From the NCBI GenBank assembly GCA_037039925.1, contig JAXRKP010001508.1:22501-86500 (forward strand): DNA of 64,000 bases, written 5' to 3'. Both the position numbers and the translations under genes were made by a program. The notes under the pieces are model-generated. The model was not told the DNA's origin, did not search any database, and was given only the letters and a program-made list of their open reading frames with translations. Shown one piece after another: positions 1-11,000 of the stretch. Source of the stretch: Doris montereyensis. Taxonomy: Eukaryota > Mollusca > Gastropoda > Nudibranchia > Dorididae. The first letter of the stretch is position 1, and every line of letters starts with the position of its first letter.

Positions 1-905
1 CAAAAACAGAACAATATAAAAACTGGTTGGTTTGGGTTTTTTTACAAAGCACCGTAGGTTGGAAAAGTTAGACGAAGACATCGTGCGCAAACCAACAAAG
101 TCAACAGTATCAAAACAGCACTATTGAACCAACAAAGTCAACAGTATCAAAACAGCACTATTGAACCAACAAAGTCAACAGTTTCAAAACAGCACTATTG
201 AACCAGCAAAGTCAACAGTATCAAAACAGCACTATTGAACCAACAAAGTCAACAGTTTCAAAACAGCACTATTGAACCAACAAAGTCAACAGTCTCAAAA
301 CAGCACTATTGAACCAACAAAGTCAACGTTTCAAAACAGCACTATTGAACCAACAAAGTCAACAGTATCAGAACAGCACTATTGAACCAACAAAGTTAAC
401 AGATTCAAAACAGCACTATTGAACCAACAAAGTCAACAGTTTCAAAACAGCACTATTGAACCAACAAAGTCAACAGTATCAAAACAGCACTATTGAACCA
501 ACAAAGTCAACAGTTTCAAAACAGCACTATTGAACCAACAAAATCAACAGTATCAAAACAGCACTATTGAACCAACAAAGTCAACAGTTTCAAAACAGCA
601 CTATTGAACCAACAAAGTCAACAGTCTCAAAACATCACTATTGAAGCAACAAATTCAACAGTATCAAAACAGCACTATTGAACCAACAAAGTCAACAGTT
701 TCAAAACAGCACTATTGAACCAACAAAGTCAACAGTCTCAAAACAGCACTATTGAACCAACCAAGTTAACAGTTTCAAAACAAAGTCAACAGTTTCAAAA
801 CAGCACTATTGAACCAATAACAAGACTAAAGCACTAAACCATTTTATCTCAATATTAGTAACCGCACCGACCAATTCTCTCACTCCCGTTGTAGTAAAGT
901 CCAGT
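1..905 (+). repeat. 37-bp minisatellite inside a LINE 3' tail
   Basis: About 19 head-to-tail copies of a 37-bp unit (core AAAGTCAACAG..TCAAAACAGCACTATTGAACC) run from about 90 to 820, with single-base variants and a few shortened units. The sequence before the array (1-90, with ACAAAGCACCGTAG) and after it (820-905, with GGATTCTACAACTACA) matches the tail of the LINE fragment at 33800-34250. That fragment holds only one degenerate copy of the unit. The array therefore appears to be an expansion within a retroelement tail. Confidence 0.85.
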
Positions 906-1535
906 AAGGATTCTACAACTACAGACAGATTATGATTATGCATTATAGATCTACTAATCAGTGATGTGCGTCTGAACATTAGGTTGTTTAAGATCACAAT
1001 CGTGGTGATATCAGGGTAAACGCATATGAAACAGCAAGATAAAAGAGAAGTGAAAGAGTTAAAAAGGAAGAAGTAGTTCCGCACACTGTCAACGGCCCGT
1101 ATGTATAGATTCTACGTATGCTGCATTATGCGTTGTTTTTTAGTGTGGTGCTATTCAACGCAGAACGTGAAAGTACAAAACAAAAACTTTGTTATGACAT
1201 TAGAAGGCCTACCCCTGTCGATCATGTGAAAACATTTCACCTGCATTCAGTACACATGACGACAAAAGAATTAATAAAAAACAATACAAAACAAATAGGA
1301 AATGAACAGAAATGAGTGTAGTGATCCTGTTACTCTCTACGTGAAAAATTAAATAGAAGGTGTCGTAATGTAAATAAATGAATTAATAGGTCACTCTCAC
1401 ACGATTTCAACTTCCCAGGCTGTCGTTTTAGAGAAACCCGTCGTCATCTGTTACTGTTACTGTTTTACAAAAACAGATTTCATGGCAGTTAACTCGTACA
1501 TTTATATAAATTATGGCGTCACGCTGGAGCTCAGA
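906..1535. other. Unassigned sequence
   Basis: AT-rich sequence between the minisatellite and the CT tract. Short ORFs are present on both strands but none resembles a known family or has exon-like borders. I see no gene here. Confidence 0.4.
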
Positions 1536-1545
1536 AGAACAACTT

Positions 1546-1909
<364 letters not shown>

Positions 1910-1934
1910 GCTCCACTCCCACTCCCATGTTTCA

Positions 1935-4240
1935 CCGGTAAATTAGCACGAATAAGATCAGAAATGGGGTACTATAATTTAGATATTCTAGTCACCAGTG
2001 AATGCAGGTGGACAGGAGCGGGAAAGATAAAAACAAAAATCATGAAACTAATCTCCATTCTGGAAGGATGATAACCAACACTCTGAGGGTGTAGCCAATA
2101 TATTGATGAAAGAAAAAAAAGTGTGATGGAACAAAACCCTTTAATAGCATAGAGATTAAAATGAAAGGAAACATGTCAATGTTTCGACAGCACAAACGAA
2201 AGTAAGGATTAGACAAAGAATTTTTACGACCTAACTAACGGCTAAATTTGTTATGATACAAAAATTATAAATTCTACCCCTGCAAAGGTTGGTTGCAACA
2301 ATAGTACACATGAAAGATCTATGTGAAAGAAGGATCTGGCGATATAAATGACAACGGAGAAAGATTGTTGGACTTTTGCAATTTTGTTATTGGTGGAACT
2401 TTGTTTCCTCGTAAAGAGATTCACGTTCTTACATGGTGTTCACCAAATAGAAGGGAGAGAAACCAGATCGATCATCTTCTCATAAATGGAACATGGAGAA
2501 GATTCCTTCTTGATGTGAAAGTAAAAAGAGGAGCTGACGTTGGAAGTGACCACAGTCTAGTGGTTGAAAATCTAAAAATCAAACTGAGAAAAGCAAAATA
2601 CAACAGGAAAAAGCAGAGAACAATACCACATGGACGAACTTAAATATCTTATAACAGCCAACACTTTTATGAGAAGTTTGAAGAATAGGTTTCAGGTGCT
2701 GATTGATATGGATGATGACAAATCATATGATGGAAATGAAATCAACAGCAGATGGAACACTATCAAACACGACTTCTTAGAGACAGCTAAAGGATGATTA
2801 GGAACAAAAAGACACAAAAAGGAAAGAGTGGATATCAAATGACACATGGAAAATAATTGAAAAGAGGAAAGAAATTAATAATAAAATACTTGATGCAAAA
2901 TCAAGCAGATTGAAAAGAAAGATTGTCAACTTAATACCAGGAAATAAACAAGGAAGTCAAAAGGAGTACAAGAAAAGACAAAAGGTCATTCATGGACAGA
3001 CTTGCCAATGAAGTAGAAGAAGCATCACGAGTGGGAGACCAAGGCAGAGTTTATAGAACTGCAAAAGTAATAAGTGAAAATGTCAAGGAACTTCAGACAA
3101 ACAAACAAGGAGAGCTTCTCACGAAAAATGCAAGATGGACCGAACATTTTATGGAAATTTTAGACAGGCCACCACCTCCAACAGAAGCAAGCATTGAAAA
3201 GGCACAAGAAGATTTGAATATTGGTATAGAACCACCTAACTTAAATGAAATAACATTAGCTATTAAAACTCTAAAGAATGGAAAAGCCACAGGCATAGAC
3301 AACTTAAACGTTGAACTTCTTAAAGCTGAACCCGCTTTTGCAGCAAGAATACTGCATCCAATCTTCACCAAAATATAGCCAGAAAAGAAAACTCCGAATG
3401 AATGAAATGAAGGTGTAATAATAAAAGATTCCCAAAAATGCAACTTGCGGGACTGCAATAACTGGAGGGGAATAGCACTCTTGTCTATCCCTAGTAAGAT
3501 CCTTGCAAAAGTAATAATACAACGAATATCAAATGCTATTGATACCTACATAAGAAATGAACAGCCAGGGTTTAGGAAAGTAAGAAACTGCTCAGACCAA
3601 ATTTTCACATTAACAAACATTATAGATCAGTGCAATGGATGGCAAAGAAACTGTGTATAAACTTCATTGATTTTGAAAAAGAACATTCGGATAGCCTCCA
3701 TCGAGAAAGCATTTGGAAAATTCTAATGAATTATGGAATACCCCAACATCTTGTTCGGCTCATTAAAAGTTTCTACAATGAATTCAATATGTAAAGTTGG
3801 AAATAGCAATTAAAATTTTGAAATCAAGACTGTGTCAGACAAAGAGGGTGTGGATGATGTCAGCAAACCATCTGCATTATTGCTATAGAATGGGTGATAA
3901 AGCAAACAACCAGTGATCAACACAGAGGAATTAGATTAGATGGACTCTCTTCTCTTCGCTAGAGGATGGAGATTTTGCTGATGATTTGGCGCTTTTGGCA
4001 CACTCACATCATCACATGCAAGAGAAAACATTACGGCTAGCGACTCTTTTGGTCAAAAGATAGGTTCAAAAATAAGCCTTACAAAATCTGAACTAATGAC
4101 ATTAAACATACAAAATCCCTCCCCAATACTCATCAATAACAATAGCATACAAACAACCAAGGAATTGACATATATAGGCAGCGTTGTCACAAGTAGCGGA
4201 GTAGCTGACAAAGACATTAACAGACGTCTAAACAAAGCAA
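1935..4240 (+). mobile_element. Decayed non-LTR retrotransposon (LINE-A), endonuclease and RT
   Basis: A non-LTR retrotransposon relic read in several frames. An endonuclease N-terminal piece (NLDILVTSECRWTGAGK) lies at about 1955-2035. An endonuclease C-terminal piece with GSDHSLV lies at about 2323-2600. The RT begins near 3110: KATGIDNLNVELL near 3285, NWRGIALLSIPSKILAK near 3460, NEQPGFRK near 3555, a degraded FEKAF-type block near 3670, and FADDLALL near 3973 followed by thumb-like sequence to about 4235. Both aspartates of FADD remain. The frame breaks repeatedly and the middle of the endonuclease is missing, so the copy is inactive. The exact clade (RTE or CR1-like) cannot be fixed by eye. 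Confidence 0.85.
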
Positions 4241-4242
4241 CG

Positions 4243-4510
4243 TTGTACTCTTATGAAAGGTATGTCACATTACTTTCCTCACTTGACTCAGGTGTGAGTG
4301 AGTACCCAGTTAAGGTAGAGAAAGATCTTGTCAAAGTGTTAGTAGCCTACGAAAAACCTAACAGGCTTGTGTATTTTATGCTCTCCCAGGAGCTGAGGAG
4401 GACTTTGAATGAAATGACCTGCTGTGGGATCAATGATGTACAGTCGGTGAGCCAGCACTTGTGCGGTGATACGGGCTATAAATCCATCTTTTATCTTCAC
4501 TTTTAAGGCA
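4243..4510 (+). mobile_element. SINE-2 copy (5' truncated)
   Basis: This stretch is strongly similar to 21998-22235. Shared blocks include GTTGTACTCTT, CTTTCCTCAC..GACT.AGGTGTGAG, and a 3' part with AATGATGTACAGTCGGTGAG and CACTTGTGCGG. The other copy has tRNA-like A and B boxes upstream; this copy begins after them. It abuts the end of LINE-A. Confidence 0.75.
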
Positions 4511-4727
4511 AACTTAGGCTGTAAAATTAGAGGCGTTATGATCATAATTTTATTTTTTGCAGATGCAATGAAGACTTTGTTTGTTTGTTTCGAGCACAAA
4601 ACTTTGGAGAAAAAGAGTATGTATGATTTGCGACATGAGCTTTTTAAGAACTGCACAAAATGTGAACTTGATTTCATGTAAAAACTCCATTTAAAAAATC
4701 AACGCAGTGAGGTACATGACATTGAAG

Positions 4728-4772
<45 letters not shown>

Positions 4773-4904
4773 ATCGAGAAGATGGAAGTATGCCTGAGGA
4801 GGGAGGGAGGGAGGGAGGGAGGGAGCCAGAGGGAGAGGGAGAGGGAGGGAGGGAGGGAGGGAGGGAGGGAGGGAGGAGGGAGGGAGGGAGAGAGGAGGGA
4901 GGGA

Positions 4905-4996
<92 letters not shown>
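4728..4996. repeat. (GA)n / (GGGA)n microsatellite
   Basis: GA repeats at 4728-4770 and 4910-4996 flank a GGGAGGGA block at about 4800-4908. It is low-complexity sequence, and the Arg-Glu and Gly-rich frames across it are artefacts. Confidence 0.95.
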
Positions 4997-5001
<5 letters not shown>

Positions 5002-5279
5002 GGTGTTAGTGTTTGATAGGGGAAAGAGAGTTGGCCACTAGGGATTGTGACACAATGTTTTTCTGAATCTAGAAAAAAAAAAATTCAGTACTTTTTTTTT
5101 TCGTTTTTATTTCCTTCATTTATTTCTTAAAGTTCACTCGCGGCATACGAAAGCGCTTACTTGCACATCCCGGATTCGCGGTTGTAACATCAGCCAAATA
5201 AAGTTATCCGCAAAAAAAAAAAGACTACAATTAAGGAATCGATTCTTTAGAATAACCTTTCACATTCATCAGGATCGAT

Positions 5280-5517
5280 CCTGTCTAAGCGCACAGCGCA
5301 ATCCTACCGCCTGGCTGTGACCTTTCTGCGAATCAGTTTGTCATTGATAGTCTCCCCTTGGGTTTCTTTCCACGATCATCCGCGCTGCGCCTTTCTCCAA
5401 GTCTTGTTGTTTGTCGTTACCTTCCCGCGCCTTCGTTGGTACTGAGTGGTAGACAACTCGTGCAGCGTGCCGTCCGTGTGTAGCCCCGTGAATCAAGTCA
5501 AGCAAGAGTGCATCATT
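5280..5517 (+). promoter_or_regulatory. Candidate promoter and 5' UTR of HPRT
   Basis: This stretch is clearly richer in G+C and CpG than the AT-rich flanks and leads straight to the proposed start codon at 5518. No TATA box stands out. The promoter assignment comes only from position and composition. Confidence 0.4.
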
Positions 5518-5538
5518 ATGTCGTCATCGTTTATTACG
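5518..5538 (+). CDS. HPRT1: HPRT exon 1 (coding part)
   Basis: The proposed first coding exon is ATG plus six codons (MSSSFIT), followed by a GTAATA donor in phase 0. Exon 2 also starts in phase 0. With this exon all coding exons add up to 657 nt, giving 218 aa plus stop, the same length as human HPRT1, whose first exon is likewise a few variable residues in phase 0. The GC-rich stretch just upstream suits a promoter. The weak point is a 10.2-kb first intron and a very short, non-conserved peptide, so another start cannot be excluded. Confidence 0.6.
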
Positions 5539-5594
5539 GTAATAATATTTTTACTTTATTTTTCTACAGCTATTCAAGAGTCTGAACAAACATA

Positions 5595-5760
5595 GATCAC
5601 CTTTTTCTCAATACGGGATAAAACACTAAAGTAAAGTCTAGAATCTGATCTAGGTATCATGATTACATTGTGTCACATAGCATTACCCGTTACCCGCCAA
5701 TTTCGCAATTTTATTAACATAAATTCAAGTTACAGACAATGTTCCTTTAGCCAGAAAAAC
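5595..5760 (+). repeat. Dispersed inverted repeat, copy 1
   Basis: Bases 5595-5715 match the reverse complement of 15185-15300 (shared AAACACTAAAGTAAAGTCTAGA and a GTGTCACA..TTACCC block). Bases 5715-5760 match the reverse complement of 7068-7117 (shared TTACAGACAATGTTCCTTT). The three places are related pieces of one repeat family within HPRT intron 1. Confidence 0.75.
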
Positions 5761-6213
5761 ATAGATCTAGATCTCTACACACAATTGATTTTAAAATCTA
5801 TATAGCTCTAGACCTACATTTTCACACTGGCATTCCTAAACCAGACTAGATCTAGATCTAGATGACAGTGCTGAACTCACTAAAAAAAACCCAATATGTA
5901 CTCAACACAACACGCAGGTCGTCTACTCGGCTTGAGCCTTTGCAATGAGTTGGTCCATTTTTTGAACTCAAAAACGCCAATTCTACAACGTAGAAAACCG
6001 AAGCATGACTCCTGGAGTTACAACTCTATCAATCTGTTTCCCTCTGTCTTCACTGACACGGAAAATAAAATAAAACAAAAAACTGAAATTAGCCTGAAGA
6101 AAATAATGTAATTTTAACTGGATGCATTTTAAGATTAAATTTTTCTTTTAAGATCAAATTTTTTTTTTAATGAAAATCATATTTTTGGTCAATGGCCCCC
6201 CCAAAAAAGGTAG

Positions 6214-6717
6214 TGTTAATTGCTACAGAGTGAGGATGTAGCAATTGACACCACGTTAATTGCTACAGAGTGAGGATGTAGCAATTAAAACCACGTTCAT
6301 TGCTACTGAGTGAGGATCATAATGTTGTTGGTTGGAGGATGTTGCTTGGGATCATAATGTGGTGTTGTGGGATCATAATGTGGTGGGTTGTTGGTTGGAG
6401 GGTGTTGCTGGTGGGATCATAATCATGTGGTGAGTGGTTGGTTGAGGGTGTTGTTGGTGAAAACGCTTGCTCGAGAAAGCAAGTCATGTTCACGGAAGAG
6501 CACGGGTAGCGGTATAGATCTGGCTGGAAGTAGCTGCTTTTTCGATAGATCTCGCTGGAAAATGTTTGCTCGAGAAAGCGAGAAGCATGCTCACGGAAGT
6601 GGAAGAGCTCTCAATCCACTCTGTATATATTCTCCAAACGGAGAAGAGCTACCAATCCACTCTGTAGCAATTAACGTGGTGTTAATTGCTACATCCTCAC
6701 TCTGCAGCAATTACCGC
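6214..6717. mobile_element. Non-autonomous TIR element (about 500 bp)
   Basis: The left arm (6214-6271) and right arm (6660-6717) are inverted copies of about 58 bp with about three mismatches, built on GTTAATTGCTACAGAGTGAGG. The left arm is itself followed by a second direct copy of the motif at 6255-6310. The interior has duplicated GATCATAATGTGGTG and TTGCTCGAGAAAGC segments and no transposase. I did not find a clear target-site duplication. Confidence 0.75.
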
Positions 6718-6944
6718 TACCAAAAAAAAACCCAGTCATAAGACTAGATCTAGGCCTAAAATCTAATGTATTATAATATAAAGATCATGAATGAGATTTG
6801 ATTTGTAGCTCAATTTCTAGTTTCGCTAAACCTAAGCCTGATGTTACAGATAGATCTGATCTATGGATTTTATCTCCAAGAAAAGGGGGGACTCAGTATT
6901 CCAGAGACAATGTGTCAGCTTTTCAATCCAAAAGCCAAACCAAT

Positions 6945-7060
6945 GGTTGAAAACTTTTCTCAATTTTTTTAGGTCCTGTGTGCAGATCAGAATACTGCAT
7001 GTTAAAGATCCCTTTGCTGTTTACAGGGCAGTCCGGGCAAAATTTTAAAATCCTACCTAT
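6945..7060 (+). mobile_element. SINE 3' fragment
   Basis: Shares the block GTGCAGATCA.AA.ACTGCA.GTTAAA with 28530-28600, followed in both by a CCTTGGCTG-like stretch and AAATCCTACC. It looks like a partial dispersed SINE. No intact tRNA-like head is visible here. Confidence 0.5.
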
Positions 7061-7067
7061 CCTATCT

Positions 7068-7250
7068 TTTCTGGCTCAAAGGAACATTGTCTGTAACTGG
7101 AATTGAGTTAATAAAGGCCGCATATCCCTGTCTCATCGGGCGAGATATTGGGTATTTTAACTCCATATCTAATCAGGCGAGATAAATATGGAGTGTTTTA
7201 ACTCCGTATCTAATCGGGCGAGTATGGAGTATTTTAACTCCATTATATCT
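7068..7250 (-). repeat. Dispersed inverted repeat, copy 2, with palindromic units
   Basis: Bases 7068-7117 are the inverted partner of 5715-5760. Then come three to four units of about 50 bp, each with TCTCATCGGGCGAGA-like and GGAGT..TTTTAACTCC palindromes. The same palindromic block occurs once at 15120-15170, beside repeat copy 3. Confidence 0.7.
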
Positions 7251-7467
7251 AATTTTGCTAATTTTTAGCATCTTTTCTTTACTATACTATACGATGCAGT
7301 ATATATATGCGTTTGTGTGTTCTTATAATACTAATAATAGTATACAATATATACCAGGTATATGAAACCTATTATTAATGATGCGGTATATATATAATAA
7401 TAATAATATATATATATATATATTAATAATTATATATACACATGTAATATATAATAATAATATAGGA

Positions 7468-7945
7468 AACTGGTCCCCAAATTTAAAAAAAATAATTTGA
7501 TTGTGGGGATCTGTTGGATTTTATTTTTCTTGTACTTGTATGGTTAGTAGTAGTAGGCCTACACTATTAAATAAAACTATCATGATTTTTGCTTGTTGTT
7601 ATGTTTTCTTGGGGTTTTCTGTTGATTTTGATTTTTAATTGTTAATGGGTTTTTTATTATTTGCTTTTATGTTATCCTTGACTGCTATTGCTTGGGGGGG
7701 GGGGGGGGGTTCTCATTAATATATATATATATATATATATTACACACTGTAATTATATTTGTCCCCAAATTCCAGGCATGATGTGGGGTTGTTTTTTTTT
7801 AATGTTTTTTCTTCTTGTACCGTTATTACACTACTAATATTAATTAAAATGATCCTAATTTGTTTTTATTTTTGCATTATTTTTTTCCCCTTGGGTTTTG
7901 TTATTTTGTTGCTTTTTTTTTTTGTAGGAGGGGGGGGGGGGTCTT
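7468..7945 (+). repeat. Two related copies of a T-rich dispersed repeat
   Basis: Two related segments (7468-7712 and 7757-7945) share a TCCCCAAAT start, T-rich text and a terminal G run, followed by TTCTCATTAA and AT repeats. A third copy lies at 13198-13465 on the far side of the TIR element. All are in HPRT intron 1. Confidence 0.65.
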
Positions 7946-8006
7946 CTCATTAACATATATACAGTATCCATACATAATATATTGAATGTATACATATATA
8001 TATTAT

Positions 8007-11000
8007 CAGGGTGTCCAGCAAGGTCGTATATATGTCAGATTTTTGATACTCAGGTCTGATATGGTCGGAAATTGATGTCTTGGGTAGGAAAGCAAGCAGG
8101 AAATGGGGCTCAGGTAGTAAAAACAGGGGGAAATGATGTATTGAGGACGAACATGAGTGAAAATCAGGAAAATCGAAGTAGACATGAACAATGATCGGCA
8201 CCGCGAAATAAGAAAATGCGAATACTATCGCGGGCAGTGGACAGGTTAGCACCTGTACGGGGAGTGGATGATCCTGCCCTCCACGGAGTCTCCCTGCTGC
8301 CTTGCAGGCAGGTCTTGGCTGATCAAAGGCTAACGGAGTTAAACCTGAAAGAAAACAAACCTGCTGCCTTACAGGTCAACAGGTCAGTCTTGAATGACTA
8401 AAGGCTAAGGAGTTAACCCTGACAGAAAATAACCTGCTGCCTTGCAGGCTGGTCTTGAATGACTAAAGGAGTTAACCCTGACAGAAAATAACAAGGCCCG
8501 GTAGGGGGCATCAAGGTGGCAGCCCCACCATCTACCTAGGGTACAGTGGGCTAATCCCTGCTTATCCAAAACAACATCATTCAAACATATACAATGATAT
8601 ACCCGGCTTGAACTTTCGAAAACGACTCTGGAAAAGAACACAGACTGTGATTTTTGGAACATGGAATGTTAGGCCAATTAATGAAAAGGAGTTAGAATTA
8701 GCTGAAGAAATGGAAAAATTCAAAGTAGACATTTTGGCTATTACAGAAACAAAGAAAAAAGGACAAAGAATAAAAATGTAGGACCAAATCATATTTTAAT
8801 CTTCTCAGGGGTAGGTGTCAAAGCTAGAGCAGGAGTAGGCCTCCTAATGTATAAAAGGCAAAAAATGCTACTAGAAAGTTGGAAATTTGTAAGCCCACGG
8901 CTATTAGAGGTAATATTAAACCAAAAGGAAGAGATCTTAAATTATTAATAGCTTATGGACCAAATGAAGATGCCACCAAAGAAGAAAAAGATATCTTCGA
9001 AAAATGATTTACAAATAGCTGCAGAGGATCTCAAACCCAAACAGGAATTAATGGTTTTACGAGATTTAAACGCTAGAGTAGGTAACAATGTAGAAACATC
9101 GGGAGGAGTAATAGGTAAAGAAGGAGAGACAACAACTTCTCCAAATGGAGAGAGATTAATATTGATTTTTGCCTAAAGATTTTACAGAATAACATGAAAA
9201 TAGCTAACACATTTTTTCCTCATAAAGATATCCACAAATATACAAGAGTAAAGGAAGACAGATGTGAAAAGTCAATCATAGAGACTAGTTAGCAGCTTTT
9301 TTACAGTACAATGGATGCTAGATTAAGCAGAGGAGCTGAAATATTTAGTGATCATCACCTAGTGGTAGCCAAAATGAGATTATTAACTGAAGAAAACAAA
9401 CAGAAAAGGAAAGAAAAGAAAGCTACTAAACTTAAAATAGAAGAACTAAATAAACCAATAGTAAAACGAATGTACCAATCCAGGATAAAAAGATCTATCA
9501 ATGAAAGGCAGATGGATCTGAAGGAAAGCACAATAGAAGAAAAGTGGCAAATATATATATAAAGAAACACTCCTTAGTTGTACTGAAGAAGTCTGTGGTA
9601 GGAAACAAATTAAAGGAGCATGGTGGAATGAGAATGTCAAAACTAAGATCAAAGAAAAGAAAGATGCCTGGAAGAAATACTTGCAAACAAAGAGACCAGT
9701 GGATAGGATAGATTACATGAGTAAAAGAACTATCGCCAAAGAGGAAGTTAGGAAAGCAAAACAGGAACAGTGGGAAGAGTTTGGACAAAGACTTCAAGAA
9801 AGCTATCAAGGAAATCAAAAGCTGTTATGGGGAGCAATGAAGAGGCATGAGAAAGACCAAAGCATGCCCAATACGACAAATTAAGAATGCCAAAAAGGAG
9901 AAATAATGAAAAGGAGACAGCGAAATCAGGGAAACGTGGAGGAAGTATTTTCAACAATTACATAATCCCTCCAGAACATATGAAACAAGGAGTACAAATC
10001 AATTATTAAGAGTAATAAGTAATCCAGATGAGACAGCTGGGAATGTAGATATCTCAATGGAAGAACTTCAAACAGCTATAAGAAAAGTGAAATTAGGAAA
10101 GCCCCAGGAGCAGATCAAGTTTATCCAGAAATGATTAAACACCAAGGAGAGAGGCAGACATAGACGAACTACTACATACAATATGTCAACAAGCATGGAC
10201 GTCCAAACATGTGCCAGACCGGAAAAAGGGAACGGTAGTACCAATACATAAGAAAGGATCAACTATGGAATGCTCAAACTATAGAGGGATATCACTACTT
10301 AGCGTACCAGGAAAAGTGTATGAGGATTCTGGAAATGAGACTCAGGAAAAGTGTATGAGGATCAGATTGAAGAGCATCAGAGTGGATTTAAACCAGAAAG
10401 AAGTGTACAAGACCACATATTTACAATTAGACAAATAATAGAAAAATTCCTTGAGAGAAACATTGACTTGCAATTGTGTTTTATTGACTTAGAAAATGCA
10501 TTTGACACTGTGAGGAGGGACGAACTATGACATTCTTTAAAAGAACACAACGTAGAGCAAAATTTAATAGAAGCCATTAAAAGTTTTTACAATAAACCAA
10601 CATGTGCAGTGAGAGTAGCTGGAAATGTATCTGAAGAATTTGATGTAGATATAGGAGTAAGACAGGGTTGTATCCTAAGTCCTCTTTTGTGTATCACATT
10701 TATGGATTCAGTTGCAAAGGCATCCTCAAACATGAAGAAAATGAATGTAGGTATGTGGAAGCTCAAACCAGTAAATGTATCAATGCTTTCATTTGCTGAT
10801 AATTTAGTTCTGTTTTGGAAAATCAGAAAGGGACCTCAAGTCAAATATCAACATAATGAATTAAATAAAAGAGGAATGAGAGTAAATGCAAAGAAAACCA
10901 AAACAATACTAGTAACTAGGGAAGCTAAAACACAAAATCTTAAATTAAGCAGGGAGAATTTAGAACAAGTTCAAAGCTACAATTACTTAGGAGTAACGAT

